Both the position numbers and the translations under genes were made by a program. This document shows, in pieces, positions 9,201-17,682 of a stretch of 49,268 nt of DNA; the stretch's first letter is position 1, and every line of letters begins with the position of its first letter. The stretch is from Candidatus Krumholzibacteriota bacterium (GTDB taxonomy: Bacteria > Krumholzibacteriota > Krumholzibacteriia > LZORAL124-64-63). Below the pieces are notes generated by a model. The model was given only the letters and a program-made list of their open reading frames with translations. It was not told where the DNA came from and did not search any database. The stretch covers positions 1 through 49,268 of the forward strand of contig JAJRZA010000031.1 in assembly GCA_024275485.1 (NCBI GenBank), written 5' to 3'.

Positions 9201-10992
9201 TGGCTCCGGCAACGCCGGTATCCACCGGGAAGACCGGGGACCCAAGGGCCAGAACGTCGGAGTGGGACATGACCGGAGCAACCGGCGTATCGGTGCGGAT
9301 CATCAGTGAGCAATCACCAAATATATTGTACTGCTCAACCAGCTGGCTGTTGCCGGGGTACTCGTCCATGACCCGCATAATGCCGTGATAATAGAGTGAA
9401 CCGATGACGTTGGCCTGGTCGGCCACCATCAGGTCCACAGCCTCGGCCTGCATCACGCAGGGAGGAACCCAGGGCGTGCTTGTGGAAGCGCTGTACATGG
9501 CAACGGCACCGTCGGGCTGGGTCGGATCACCGGCACGCATCCAGGCTTCGGCAAAACACTCGGTCATGGAGAAGTCGCCGTTTGAGCAGCTCACATCCAG
9601 AATCCAGGGGTTCTTGTAGCCATTGCTCAGGGCATGAACATTGGAAATATTAAAATAGGGGTTGCTCCATGAAGTACCGGAGCCGTGGCCGATGTAGTTG
9701 ACCAGACTGACGCCATCGTTCACTGCAGCGGTGACATGGGCTGTCGTGCCGCTAGGTTGATAGATTTGATAAACTTCGGTAAAGGTGTACCCCATCATGT
9801 CATCACGCAGCCAATCGGCGCGGGTGTAATCTGGAGGAGAACCTTCATTCGAAGCCAGACCGGCACCCTTGTGGTACCAGTCCCCCGCGGCATCGGGATT
9901 GCGTTCGTAACGGATGAACTTGTTGATCTGGGTTTCGATATCGGCCGGATTGGAGCCGGAGATACGCGAAACAAACAGGTCGGGATAAAGGTCGTTGCCT
10001 TCCTGGTTCGCATAACGTGTATCATCATCAGCACCTTCGAAGGTGCCGGAGTAGCAGGGCACCTGGGCCTGGTCGCCAACAAGAATGACGTAGGTCAAAC
10101 CGGCAGGCTCGGCATAGCGGGAGTCGATGGCAGCCTGAATGCCGGCAGTGGTTCCGCCCACGCTGCCGGTAGAAATGAGTTCAACATCCAGACCGGTGGA
10201 GCGCTTCCATTCCAGGAAGGGCTGGATGGTGCCCATGAATGCGTCGTTGCAGACGACCAGCATGCGACCGTCCACGGAAACCATGTTGTATTTGGAGGCA
10301 GAATCGTAGTTGTCGAAGCCAAGACGATAGAGGTTGGCGAACTGGGTATCAATTCCGTCCTGCATGCGGCCCTGCTTGACGTTGATGCCACCGGTGCCGG
10401 TGGTTTCCACTTCCAGGGTCATGCTCTCCAGGGCCAGCAGTTGGCCACTGTCCGCATCCCAGCGCACGGCGTTGATGCGCAGGCTGACACCACGGTAATC
10501 GCGCATGATGAAGGGGTCGGCCAAGGTGGCTTCACCGGCGGGGAAAATCCCACCTGAGCTATAAACCGCACCGAAGGTGTAGGGCACTGTGGATGGATCT
10601 ACTGTCCGCAGGAGGTTGCCCTTGGAAGGCGGAGCGGAGTTGGTGGAGACTTCACGCCAGGTGCTCCTGGTCACTCGCACCACCGGTGTTCCGGCGTCGG
10701 GTATGATCAGGCTGCTGGTGATGAAAGGCAGTTCGGGTTGACCCTGCTTTATGGTGAACCAATGACCGGGAATGCGCACCCGAGTATAATCGGTGCCTCC
10801 AATGACCACTGTTTCGGTATCCACCCCACTGATGGTGATATCCAACCGGGTAAGATTATCAGCTTCCTGGCTGACCTGAACCACGGGCCGGGCGACATCC
10901 TGACCATCAAAACTTACCCATTCAGCTTGGGCAAAGGAGCTGAATCCCATAAAAAGGGCCAGCATCAGCACTGAAAACAACCTCTTGCTCAT
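6295..10992 (-). CDS. Secreted C25 (gingipain-family) cysteine protease with CarbRegD, P-domain and T9SS sorting domain
   Basis: 1565 residues. The start is the second of two adjacent ATGs (10992), with GGAGG at 10999-11003. A signal peptide (residues 1-23, AQA|EW) leads into a propeptide-like region to about 230. The caspase-like C25 domain (235-570) has catalytic His436 in YIGHG and Cys469 in LDVSCSNG. Then follow an Ig-like region (580-830), two carboxypeptidase-regulatory-like repeats (about 838-1012), and an alpha/beta domain resembling a non-catalytic class I amidotransferase fold (1017-1250). Next come a third CarbRegD (1255-1330) and a proprotein-convertase P-domain (1335-1460). The FlgD-like C-terminal domain (1478-1565) has NYPNPFNPMTVIRF and ends GKMLLMK. 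Gingipain-type enzymes cleave after Arg or Lys; the specificity here cannot be read. The C-terminal domain predicts export through T9SS. It is a tandem paralog of the gene at 11321 and has its own promoter and terminator. Confidence 0.93.
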   Translation of the reverse strand: MSKRLFSVLMLALFMGFSSFAQAEWVSFDGQDVARPVVQVSQEADNLTRLDITISGVDTETVVIGGTDYTRVRIPGHWFTIKQGQPELPFITSSLIIPDAGTPVVRVTRSTWREVSTNSAPPSKGNLLRTVDPSTVPYTFGAVYSSGGIFPAGEATLADPFIMRDYRGVSLRINAVRWDADSGQLLALESMTLEVETTGTGGINVKQGRMQDGIDTQFANLYRLGFDNYDSASKYNMVSVDGRMLVVCNDAFMGTIQPFLEWKRSTGLDVELISTGSVGGTTAGIQAAIDSRYAEPAGLTYVILVGDQAQVPCYSGTFEGADDDTRYANQEGNDLYPDLFVSRISGSNPADIETQINKFIRYERNPDAAGDWYHKGAGLASNEGSPPDYTRADWLRDDMMGYTFTEVYQIYQPSGTTAHVTAAVNDGVSLVNYIGHGSGTSWSNPYFNISNVHALSNGYKNPWILDVSCSNGDFSMTECFAEAWMRAGDPTQPDGAVAMYSASTSTPWVPPCVMQAEAVDLMVADQANVIGSLYYHGIMRVMDEYPGNSQLVEQYNIFGDCSLMIRTDTPVAPVMSHSDVLALGSPVFPVDTGVAGAKVALYSNGQLHGVGITDAAGHVDVQLDNPVVVAGEVTMTVTGYNLLTQVIFLQAVVPVIVDIQPASIAVGVTTEVTVTLMDPPAAKAVGNVTITINGYGVTGLEAVTGDDGVAVFSVTPEFGEILNVRGVEDGAGYDMFNNDLPVTGAVDLTNAAVIAEVASIGMTGTLTPHIEGVVTATSDVADFELQLTGAGLDLHAIGSGYSVVQNVTPTSTGTVVAALLKPGHNVFTADIEVVTAFGTLAGVVTDADNGGAPIPDVRVYGFNEGDDPGGLPLFDLVTDASGAFAAPEELPVGNYDLYASKFGYLNHMETYFLMFGANDHGLVMTQAPSGVLTGTVTAMQDGSAIDGASIKVYRSDNGTLMASTITDEAGLFTTSSLTYFDYDVVVSAYHFIPQTVTVGINAPSITKDFQLEATNGSILVVNDASTREEMVSVGPKLGKNGIVLAPGYTAPAPRAAADILADLIAMGYAAVMVNSPGYDYADWITYDMVLVSAGAKTLDLSTALRADMTTFVADGGKLLIEGGEVAYNHQSDAAFCANVLHILDWGSDSVGNLTVHDPDHYIMSWPNIIVGPISLSYSGYGDSDSVDPAADAQWPGSWSGSPTTGSVVCFDPNPAPQGGQIVFFTFNYSSLGVSERANLLQNAVTYLTTSEIGSSAIVGQVQCPGGDNSGVTLTLTPGNQVLVTGPDGSYAFEGLYQGNYHLTAERYGFSTGVADVALDEGQTVEQNFILNPIVTNSFCDDANVDIPDNDPDGGVYCTIAVDAVSTLSAISVYVDITHTYIGDMIIELISPAGTTVRLHSNQGSSNDDLVGFYPSDFTPFESLDVLLGEDIQGDWVLHVTDVGPFDFGHVNSWCLILTYELSSLSPVDDAGLPRVLALDGNYPNPFNPMTVIRFSVPEAQSVELAVYDVRGVRVRTLVSETMEAGHHQVNWMGRDDHGRSVASGAYFYRLTSGGKSMVGKMLLMK

Positions 10993-11070
10993 CATAATCC
11001 TCCAGAACTGCTTGGTTTTTGCGTCTCTTGGAAAATAAAAGTCCAACGCATCTATATATGAGAAGGGGTA

Positions 11071-11099
11071 ATTGTAGCATTTTTGCCCTTGGAGAGCAA
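11071..11099 (-). promoter_or_regulatory. Promoter of the first C25 protease gene
   Basis: Read on the minus strand: TTGCTC (11094-11099), a 17-base spacer, TACAAT (11071-11076). The -10 context CAAAAATGCTACAATTAC matches the one in front of the paralog (CAAAAATGTTAAAATTAC) at 16 of 18 bases, although the flanking leaders differ. Confidence 0.6.
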
Positions 11100-11255
11100 T
11101 CAACACGGATTTTTCCTCATTTTGACGGCCAATTTATTTTTTGTGGGTCCCCTTGCGTAATGTATGTTCTTTCATATAAAGAAAGTGCCAAAAACAACTT
11201 ACCAACACCTGAGAACAAAACGCATTATCATTTTCAAAAACAAATATTCAACAAA

Positions 11256-11286
11256 GGAGGGTGGCCTCCTGAAAGACCACCCTTCC
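11256..11286 (-). terminator. Terminator-like hairpin after the second C25 protease gene
   Basis: GGGTGG (11259-11264) pairs with CCACCC (11277-11282), extended by GGA/TCC with a bulge. On the minus strand it is followed only by TTTGTTG, so the U-tract is weak. It matches the stronger hairpin at 16282-16313 in sequence and position. Confidence 0.6.
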
Positions 11287-11324
11287 GAAAAAGCTCACGA
11301 AATCGTTATCTTTATTGATTTTAC
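11275..11324 (-). repeat. 3' module, copy 1 (shared with 16304-16350)
   Basis: From 11275 the plus strand reads GACCACCCTTCCGAAAAAG, identical for 19 bases to the copy at 16304. Similarity continues (TCAC..AATCGTTA, then GATTTTACT) into the stop codon of the neighbouring gene. The module forms the 3' untranslated end and one arm of the terminator. Confidence 0.75.
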
Positions 11325-14300
11325 TTGATTAAAATCATTTTTCCCACAAGATTCTGCCCCTCACTGGTGAGACGATAAAAGTAGGTGCCACTGGAAACTA
11401 ATCGCCCAAGATCGTCACGACCTGTCCAGGTCACTTCGTGATGCCCAGCTTCCATCACACCACTGACCAGGGTGCGCACTCGGACACCCCGCACATCATA
11501 GACAACAAGCTCGGAATTGCGGGCCTGAGGAATTGAAAACCTAATAACCGTCAGGGGGTTGAATGGATTCGGATAGTTTCCGTCCAGGGACAAAATCCGT
11601 GGCAAGTCGTCCTCTGCCACCGGCGAAGGAATAGCTTCGGCATAACTCAGCACCAGGCACCAACTGTTGACATGGCCCCAATCCTGAGGGCCCACATCCA
11701 TCACATGCAACAGCCAGTCACCCTGAATGGACTCACCCAAAAAGGTACTCAGGTCTTCTTGGGGAGTAATATCCGCGGGGTACCAACCAACCAAACCATG
11801 CTCCCCACCCGTCTGGTTCTGATGCAGACGAACAATGGTGCCGGAAGGGCTGATCAGGTCGATCACCATGTCCGAAACCGCAGTGTGGTTGATGTCCACA
11901 AAAACACCCAGGTCACTGACGGTGCTGGGCTCATCAATGGTGAGGGAAAAATACACACCTTCGGGGTCGTTGTCGGGAATATCCATATCAGGCGCACTGC
12001 AGAATGTATTGGTCACGATGGGGACCAGATACAAATTCTGGGTCACCAATTCCCCTTCGGTCAAAACCACATCCACCACGCTACTGCTGAAGCCCGGTTT
12101 GGTAGCAGTTACCTGGTATGATCCTTCAACCATGCCCCAAAAAGTGAAGTTGCCATCCGGCCCGGTCTGGAAAGTGGTATTGCCTGGAGTCAGAGTCAGC
12201 GTCACATCACTGTCATCGGTTGCCTCGTGCACCCGCACCCGGCCCGCCAGGGTGGCAGTTCCCAATTCCTGGAGCGACAAATAAGCCACTGCGTTTTGCA
12301 AAATTTCAATTCGGCCTACGGCATCAAGGGCACTGTAATTGAATGTAAAGTATACGATTTGACCTCCCTCCGGAGCTGGGTTAGGATCGTAACAGATAAT
12401 GCTTGCCCTTGTAGGAGCAGTGGACCAACTGGCTGGCCAAGCAGCATCGCCAGTAGGAATCAACACGTCTGAATCGCCAAAACCGGTATAAGAAAAAATT
12501 ACAGGCCCGACGATGGTGTTGGGTACACTCATCACCGCATGGTAGGGATCATTCACAATCAGGTTGCTGACGAAGTCGGCCCTCCAATACAGCAAATGCA
12601 ACACCTTGGTGCTGAATTCCAAGTCGTTTCGATTGTTGTAACCAACTTCACCCCCCTCAACAAACAGTTTACCATCGGCGGCGACGAAACTGAGCATATC
12701 ATTCTTCAGGGTTGTGGGAAAATTGTTGGTATTTCCTCCGGCCGAAACCAGAACCAGGTCATAGCTGAACCAATCGTCATAATTGTAGCTGTCGCTGGTG
12801 ACCAGATCGATCGTATAATTGAGGGTCGCCAAATCCGTTACCAGATCCGAGGCGGAACGATTCTCGGGGGCATCGTAACCTTTGGCCAGGACAACCCCGT
12901 CCTTGCCGAGTTTGGCGCTGTGCTGTCCCGACTTGCCACCCGATGAGCTATGATCAACAACCAGGATTTTTCCAATGGTGGGAACCATTTGAAAGTCCTG
13001 AACCGTGCTGGGCAAGGCAAAAGTAATATTGTGCGATTGCACTTCGAACAGATAGGAGCTCACAATCACCCGATAATCATAATATGGAAGAGCCGGGCTG
13101 GTGTAACCACCGGCAATATCGGTATTGATCAGGGCCATCTGGTCGTTGTTGTCGAGACGGAAAATCTGGATGATGGCATTGACGGGAGAGTCGCCAGCCA
13201 GCTCCGAGACCCTGCCGGTGAGAACGCCCAAGGGAGCAAGATCCATGGCGATGACGTGGTTGTTGACCCCGTGCATCAGGGAAAAAGTTTCAAAATAATC
13301 CGAATAGCCAAATTTGACCGCATACAGATCATAATTCCCCACAGGCATCTGGGTCGTCACCACGTAGGCTCCGGACGCATCGGTCACCAGATCAAACAAG
13401 GGGACACCATTGGGATCGTCCCCCTCATTGAAGCCATAAACATGCACCCCGGTCAGGCCAAGGCCGTCACCGTCGCCGTTGAGAATAACGGTGCCGGCCA
13501 AAGTTCCATTGGCGGGTATCACATCGATTTCAACTTCAAAAATATTGTGCCCGGACTTAAGCAAGGTGGCAAAAACGGTTCCGGTGCTGCTAGGAAAAAC
13601 ATTTTGGGCAACGGTGGTGCCTGACCCGACCACAAGCAGATCAAGGCCCGATCCGGTCAGCAGGAGGTCAAAATCCACCACATCGCTGGTTCCGGTCACC
13701 GTACCCTCCAGGTTGGGTGCCAGAGTGCCGCTCATGCCGATGCTGGGCACTGCGGCCAACACCTGGGCATTGGTGAGATCCGCTGCGCCCGTCACTGCCA
13801 GGCCACGTTTGAAAAGGTCGTAGTCGGCGCCAAATTCAACGCCACTAACCAGCAGGGTTTCCCCAAATTCGGGCGTGATGCTGAACACGGCCACTCCTTG
13901 GGCATCGGTCACCGCTTCCAGTCCGGAAACACCAAGACCTTCGATTGTCACCGTTACATTGGTCACGGTTTTTGCTGCCGGTGGATCACCCAGGGTGATG
14001 GTGATTTCCGAGGTCATGCCCACGGGAATGGTAGGCTGCTGGATGTCCACCAGAATAGGAATTTCGCCCTGCAGGGGAATGATCTGGGTCAAAAGATTGT
14101 AACCGGTCACGGTCATGGTCACTTCACCGGGAACCGTGACGGGATTTTCAAGGGCCACATCCACATGGCCGCTGGCATCAGTGACTCCAACACCGTGCAA
14201 CTGACCATTGCTGTAAATAGCCACCCGCAAATTTTCCAGACCAGTGTCCACGGGAAAGACGGTGGCACCGAGGGCAATCACATCGTCATGGTACATATTC

Positions 14301-16030
14301 GGCACAATGGGAGCATCGGTGCGAATCATCAGGGAACAATCCCCAAAAATATTGTATTGCTCCACCAACTGAACATTTCCCGGATACTCATCCATCACCT
14401 TCATGATGCCGTGATAATAAAGTGAGCCGAGCACGTTGGCCTGATCGGCCACCATAAGGTCCACTGCTTCGGCCACCATAATACAGGGTGGCACCCAAGG
14501 TGTGGTCGACGAAGCGCTGTAGATAGCCAGTGCACCATGAGGTTGCTCCGGGCTGCCGGCGCGCATCCAGGATTCTGCAAAACATTCGTCCTCTGAAAAA
14601 TCACCGTTGGAGCAACTGATATCCAGAATCCAGGGGTTCTTCCAGCCATTGGTCAGGGCCTGAATGGCCGGAACATTAAAATAGGGATTTGTCCAGGAGG
14701 AGCCCGTCCCGTGCCCTATGTAATTGATCAAGCTGACCCCCGCATTCACGGCGGTGGTAATATCGCTGGTGGTGCCTTCGGGCTGATAGATCTCGTGCAC
14801 CTGGGAAAAGGAGTAGTTCAACATGTCATCACGAAGCCAACCAGCGCGTTCCAAATCCGAAGGTTCGCCCTGGTTCGACGCCAGACCGGCCCCGATATGA
14901 TACCAGTCGGCGCCGGGATCGGGATCCCGTTCGTAGCGGATGAACTTGTTGATCTGGGTTTGAATATCAGCGGGGTTGGATCCTGAAATGCGAGAGACGA
15001 ACAGGTCGGGATAATAATCATCGCCTTCCTGATTGCCGTAGCGAGTGTCGTCATCGGCCCCTTCGTAGGTGCCGGAGTAGCTGGGGACCTGAGCCTGATC
15101 GCCCACCAGGATGACATAGGTCAAACCTTCAGGCTCGGCATAAAGGGCGTCTATGGCCCCTTGAATGCCGGCGGTGGTCCCCCCCACACTGCCGGTGGAG
15201 ATGAGTTCCACTTTCAATCCCATGGAGCGCTTCCACTCCACAAAAGGTTGAATGGGGCCCATAAAGGAGTCATGGCTGACAACCAACAGGCGCCCACCCA
15301 CGGCCACCATATTGTACTTGTCGGAAGTTTGGTAGTTGTCAAAGCCAAGGCGATAAAGGTTGGCAAACTGCGGGTCGATGCGGACCGGCTGGTCGCCCTT
15401 GGCCGGGCGCTGCTTGATATTGATGCCACCGGCGCCGCTGGTTTCAACTTCCAGGGTCATGCTCTCAAGAGCCAGCAATTGCCCACTGCCCGCATCCCAG
15501 CGCACGGCGTTGATGCGCAAGCTCACCCCACGGAAATCACGCATGATAAACGGCCTGGCCAAGCTGGCTTCCTCGGCGGGAAAAATTCCATCGGAGGTGT
15601 AGACTGCACCAAAAGAATAGGGCACGGTGGAGGGGTCCACGGTGCGGGGAATATTTCCCTTGGAAGGCACCACCGGGTTGGTGCCGATAGCGCGCCAGGT
15701 GCTTTTGGTAACCCTCACCACAGGGGTACCGGCATCGGGAATAATCAGGCTGCTGGTGATAAATGGCAGTTCTGGCTGACCCTGATCCAGGGTGAACCAA
15801 TGTCCGGGGATGCGCACTTGGGTGTAATCGGCGCCATCTATGGCCACGTTCTCAATTTCCACACCACTGAGAGTAATATTCAACTGAAGACGATGATCAG
15901 CCTGTTGATCGATCCGGATTTCAGGGCGCGCCACCCCTTGGCCGGCAAAACTCACCCATTCAGCTTGAGCCATCCAGCAGTATCCTGTGGTCAGGACGAA
16001 AACCAACACTGAAAATAGCCTCTTGATCAT
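11321..16030 (-). CDS. Secreted C25 (gingipain-family) cysteine protease, tandem paralog
   Basis: 1569 residues. The start ATG 16030 is chosen because GGAGG (16037-16041) lies six bases upstream; a nearer ATG in the same frame sits directly on the ribosome site. The domain order is the same as in the neighbour at 6295: signal peptide (1-23, AQA|EW), propeptide, C25 domain with His440 (INYIGHG) and Cys473 (LDISCSNG), Ig-like region, two CarbRegD repeats, amidotransferase-like domain, third CarbRegD, P-domain, and a FlgD-like T9SS domain (NYPNPFNPLTVIRF ... GKMILIK). The propeptide and catalytic part look about 70-75% identical to the paralog by eye, while the middle domains diverge more. Conservation of both catalytic residues suggests both copies are active. 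It should act at the cell surface or outside the cell. It likely arose by local duplication, as the -10 region is also conserved. Confidence 0.93.
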   Translation of the reverse strand: MIKRLFSVLVFVLTTGYCWMAQAEWVSFAGQGVARPEIRIDQQADHRLQLNITLSGVEIENVAIDGADYTQVRIPGHWFTLDQGQPELPFITSSLIIPDAGTPVVRVTKSTWRAIGTNPVVPSKGNIPRTVDPSTVPYSFGAVYTSDGIFPAEEASLARPFIMRDFRGVSLRINAVRWDAGSGQLLALESMTLEVETSGAGGINIKQRPAKGDQPVRIDPQFANLYRLGFDNYQTSDKYNMVAVGGRLLVVSHDSFMGPIQPFVEWKRSMGLKVELISTGSVGGTTAGIQGAIDALYAEPEGLTYVILVGDQAQVPSYSGTYEGADDDTRYGNQEGDDYYPDLFVSRISGSNPADIQTQINKFIRYERDPDPGADWYHIGAGLASNQGEPSDLERAGWLRDDMLNYSFSQVHEIYQPEGTTSDITTAVNAGVSLINYIGHGTGSSWTNPYFNVPAIQALTNGWKNPWILDISCSNGDFSEDECFAESWMRAGSPEQPHGALAIYSASSTTPWVPPCIMVAEAVDLMVADQANVLGSLYYHGIMKVMDEYPGNVQLVEQYNIFGDCSLMIRTDAPIVPNMYHDDVIALGATVFPVDTGLENLRVAIYSNGQLHGVGVTDASGHVDVALENPVTVPGEVTMTVTGYNLLTQIIPLQGEIPILVDIQQPTIPVGMTSEITITLGDPPAAKTVTNVTVTIEGLGVSGLEAVTDAQGVAVFSITPEFGETLLVSGVEFGADYDLFKRGLAVTGAADLTNAQVLAAVPSIGMSGTLAPNLEGTVTGTSDVVDFDLLLTGSGLDLLVVGSGTTVAQNVFPSSTGTVFATLLKSGHNIFEVEIDVIPANGTLAGTVILNGDGDGLGLTGVHVYGFNEGDDPNGVPLFDLVTDASGAYVVTTQMPVGNYDLYAVKFGYSDYFETFSLMHGVNNHVIAMDLAPLGVLTGRVSELAGDSPVNAIIQIFRLDNNDQMALINTDIAGGYTSPALPYYDYRVIVSSYLFEVQSHNITFALPSTVQDFQMVPTIGKILVVDHSSSGGKSGQHSAKLGKDGVVLAKGYDAPENRSASDLVTDLATLNYTIDLVTSDSYNYDDWFSYDLVLVSAGGNTNNFPTTLKNDMLSFVAADGKLFVEGGEVGYNNRNDLEFSTKVLHLLYWRADFVSNLIVNDPYHAVMSVPNTIVGPVIFSYTGFGDSDVLIPTGDAAWPASWSTAPTRASIICYDPNPAPEGGQIVYFTFNYSALDAVGRIEILQNAVAYLSLQELGTATLAGRVRVHEATDDSDVTLTLTPGNTTFQTGPDGNFTFWGMVEGSYQVTATKPGFSSSVVDVVLTEGELVTQNLYLVPIVTNTFCSAPDMDIPDNDPEGVYFSLTIDEPSTVSDLGVFVDINHTAVSDMVIDLISPSGTIVRLHQNQTGGEHGLVGWYPADITPQEDLSTFLGESIQGDWLLHVMDVGPQDWGHVNSWCLVLSYAEAIPSPVAEDDLPRILSLDGNYPNPFNPLTVIRFSIPQARNSELVVYDVRGVRVRTLVSGVMEAGHHEVTWTGRDDLGRLVSSGTYFYRLTSEGQNLVGKMILIK

Positions 16031-16098
16031 CCTCATCCTCCGGAACATTTGGCCTGAACATAATCTGGTCGATGCGCATATTGATAAAATCATAAGTA

Positions 16099-16104
16099 AT
16101 TTTA
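16099..16104 (-). promoter_or_regulatory. -10 element of the second C25 protease gene
   Basis: TAAAAT on the minus strand inside CAAAAATGTTAAAATTAC, conserved with the paralog's promoter. No good -35 hexamer is present at 17 bases (TACTTG), so an activator or a different sigma factor may be involved. Confidence 0.45.
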
Positions 16105-16281
16105 ACATTTTTGGGACCTTGCAAGTACCTTCTGGTGAAATTTACTGAGTATCAATTGTGGGCTTCATTTTCAATTCCACAGGAAGCCTCCGGCAATTCC
16201 GGATTAACTATCTGAAAACAAATAGGTTTCTCAGTTTTTGATATTATATTTTTATTTTCATGTAAAAGCTATCAAAACAAC

Positions 16282-16313
16282 AAAAAAAGGGCGGTCCCCA
16301 TGGGACCACCCTT
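16282..16313 (-). terminator. Rho-independent terminator of the lipoprotein gene
   Basis: AAGGGCGGTCCC (16287-16298) pairs with GGGACCACCCTT (16302-16313) over 12 bp with one G-U pair and a three-base loop. Seven A at 16282-16288 give the U-tract on the minus strand. Confidence 0.93.
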
Positions 16314-16350
16314 CCGAAAAAGTTCACAGAATCGTTACTATGGATTTTAC
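16304..16350 (-). repeat. 3' module, copy 2 (shared with 11275-11324)
   Basis: The same 19-base block GACCACCCTTCCGAAAAAG, then a diverging but alignable tail up to the stop codon of the lipoprotein gene. The lipoprotein is unrelated to the protease that carries the other copy. Confidence 0.75.
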
Positions 16351-17531
16351 TGGACCTGGCCCTCGGCTTCGGCATCGCAGAACGCCGTCCAACGGCCTTC
16401 AAAGAATCCACCCGGGTAACCTTCAACCGAGTGTGCTTGCCCGCCCACCAGGCCTGCCATGTTGCCGGAAGCAGACACCCAGTGACCAGCAAAAGTGGAC
16501 AGATCTCGCAGGTCGCTACCAACTTCCCAAGTTCCGGTCAACATGCCCCGGAAATTTCCTCGGCGGTCAATGTACTTGGCGTGGAAGACCCGGTTGCCGT
16601 CAGGATCCAGGCCATATCCGCCGCGCAGAAATCCTGAAATGCGACCGGTCAAACTCATGAACATGCCCGCTATGCGACCAATCTGGGTTCCTGGATCATC
16701 GGCAACCCACTCCTGGTCATCGATTTCTGAGGGAATCTGACGGAAACGTCCTGCCAGGAATCCTTTGGGGCAGTAGGCCACATCGCTCAGATTGAAGCCA
16801 TTGAGTTGCATGAGGTTGCCACTGTCGTCGATTTCATGGATGACGTTCAGACCGGCCAGGGCTTCCACCGGGTAAACACCTGAGTAGGGACCGGTGTTGA
16901 TGTGCAGACGGTTCAGTTCGTCGTTTTCCGGATCGAAGTCCTCGGGGCGCTCGATGATTTGCAGCAACAGACCATCATAGTGGCAAGCCGTTTGGGAGAT
17001 AAACCCCACAGTTCTGGGATCCAAGTCACGTGGCAAGAGGTGATCGTTGGGACGCTCGAAGCGGATCACGCGGCGCACCAGGAGGATGCCACGGTCGATT
17101 TGGATATTACCGCTCCAGTCCAGGACATCACAGGGAGGTTGGAGAACGTTTACTGAATCCGCAGGTCCACGCACCATTCCCCAGCGCAGTCGCAGAAAAG
17201 TAAAACGGGGACGGGTGGGATCGTTGGGATTTCCGGGTTGGTTACCCTGGTTCTCCAACTCTTGCACTTCTGGATCGTTGGCATATTCGTCGGTGTGCTC
17301 TTCGCCATCTTCGGCATACATCATCGCCTTCAAATCGTCGTCATCGAAGGCTTCGTATTCATCGGAAAACGACAAGCCTCCATAAGGAAGATTGAAGTCC
17401 ATGTTGAGGTAATTGTCAGTGCCAAGCAGCGAAGTTTCGGCCGGGCTGTCGCTGTCTTCGCTGCAGCCGGTCAACAGAATGGCCAATATCATCAGCATGC
17501 TCAGAACCGTGAGTTGGTTATTCTTAAACAT
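16347..17531 (-). CDS. Lipoprotein of unknown function with Gly-rich beta repeats
   Basis: 394 residues. The start ATG 17531 follows AGGAGG; a longer frame from 17585 lacks a site. A lipoprotein signal (MFKNNQLTVLSMLMILAILLTGC) puts the lipidated Cys at residue 23. An acidic low-complexity region follows (residues 24-100, e.g. EAFDDDDLKAMMYAEDGEEH). The C-terminal 120 residues hold short strand-turn repeats of the type G-x-x-x-G-x-x-x-G: GRIAGMFMSLTGRISGFLRG, GNFRGMLTGTW, GNMAGLVGG, GFFEGRW. Such repeats suggest a beta-solenoid or barrel-like fold. I do not recognise the family. It probably sits on the outer or inner membrane, facing the periplasm or the surface. It forms its own unit with a terminator at 16282-16313. 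Confidence 0.85.
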   Translation of the reverse strand: MFKNNQLTVLSMLMILAILLTGCSEDSDSPAETSLLGTDNYLNMDFNLPYGGLSFSDEYEAFDDDDLKAMMYAEDGEEHTDEYANDPEVQELENQGNQPGNPNDPTRPRFTFLRLRWGMVRGPADSVNVLQPPCDVLDWSGNIQIDRGILLVRRVIRFERPNDHLLPRDLDPRTVGFISQTACHYDGLLLQIIERPEDFDPENDELNRLHINTGPYSGVYPVEALAGLNVIHEIDDSGNLMQLNGFNLSDVAYCPKGFLAGRFRQIPSEIDDQEWVADDPGTQIGRIAGMFMSLTGRISGFLRGGYGLDPDGNRVFHAKYIDRRGNFRGMLTGTWEVGSDLRDLSTFAGHWVSASGNMAGLVGGQAHSVEGYPGGFFEGRWTAFCDAEAEGQVQ

Positions 17532-17682
17532 TGCATCCCCTCCTAGACGGGAATTGGTGTGAACCCTGGTTTTACTCAACACCATCCATTTGCATTGAAG
17601 ATGCCAACCGGATTGATAAAACTTAAAAGACGGTATTTAAATAACTTGCCACGGACTATCTCGAAAAAGGCATTCCATAGAT

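Larger units (their letters stand above)
10993..11320. other. Intergenic region between the two protease genes
   Basis: 328 bases. It holds the 5' leader and promoter of the left protease (about 70 bases of leader, promoter 11071-11099) and, at the other end, the terminator and 3' module of the right protease (11256-11324). The AT-rich middle (about 11100-11250) has no gene I can support. Confidence 0.8.
16031..16346. other. Intergenic region upstream of the second protease
   Basis: 316 bases. From left to right: leader and -10 region of the protease (16031-16104), an AT-rich stretch (16140-16280) where I see no gene, and the terminator plus 3' module of the lipoprotein gene (16282-16350). 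Confidence 0.8.

Noticed and set aside
9685-10557. Long plus-strand frames inside the protease genes (also 15161-16012 and 8521-9309)
   Set aside because: They mirror the minus-strand protease code in both paralogs and are rich in His/Gln/Gly, as antisense shadows of such genes are. They have no start signals.
11019-11318. A 99-codon plus-strand frame between the two protease genes
   Set aside because: It starts at a TTG in the protease leader, runs through the promoter and terminator, and has no protein-like pattern or ribosome site.
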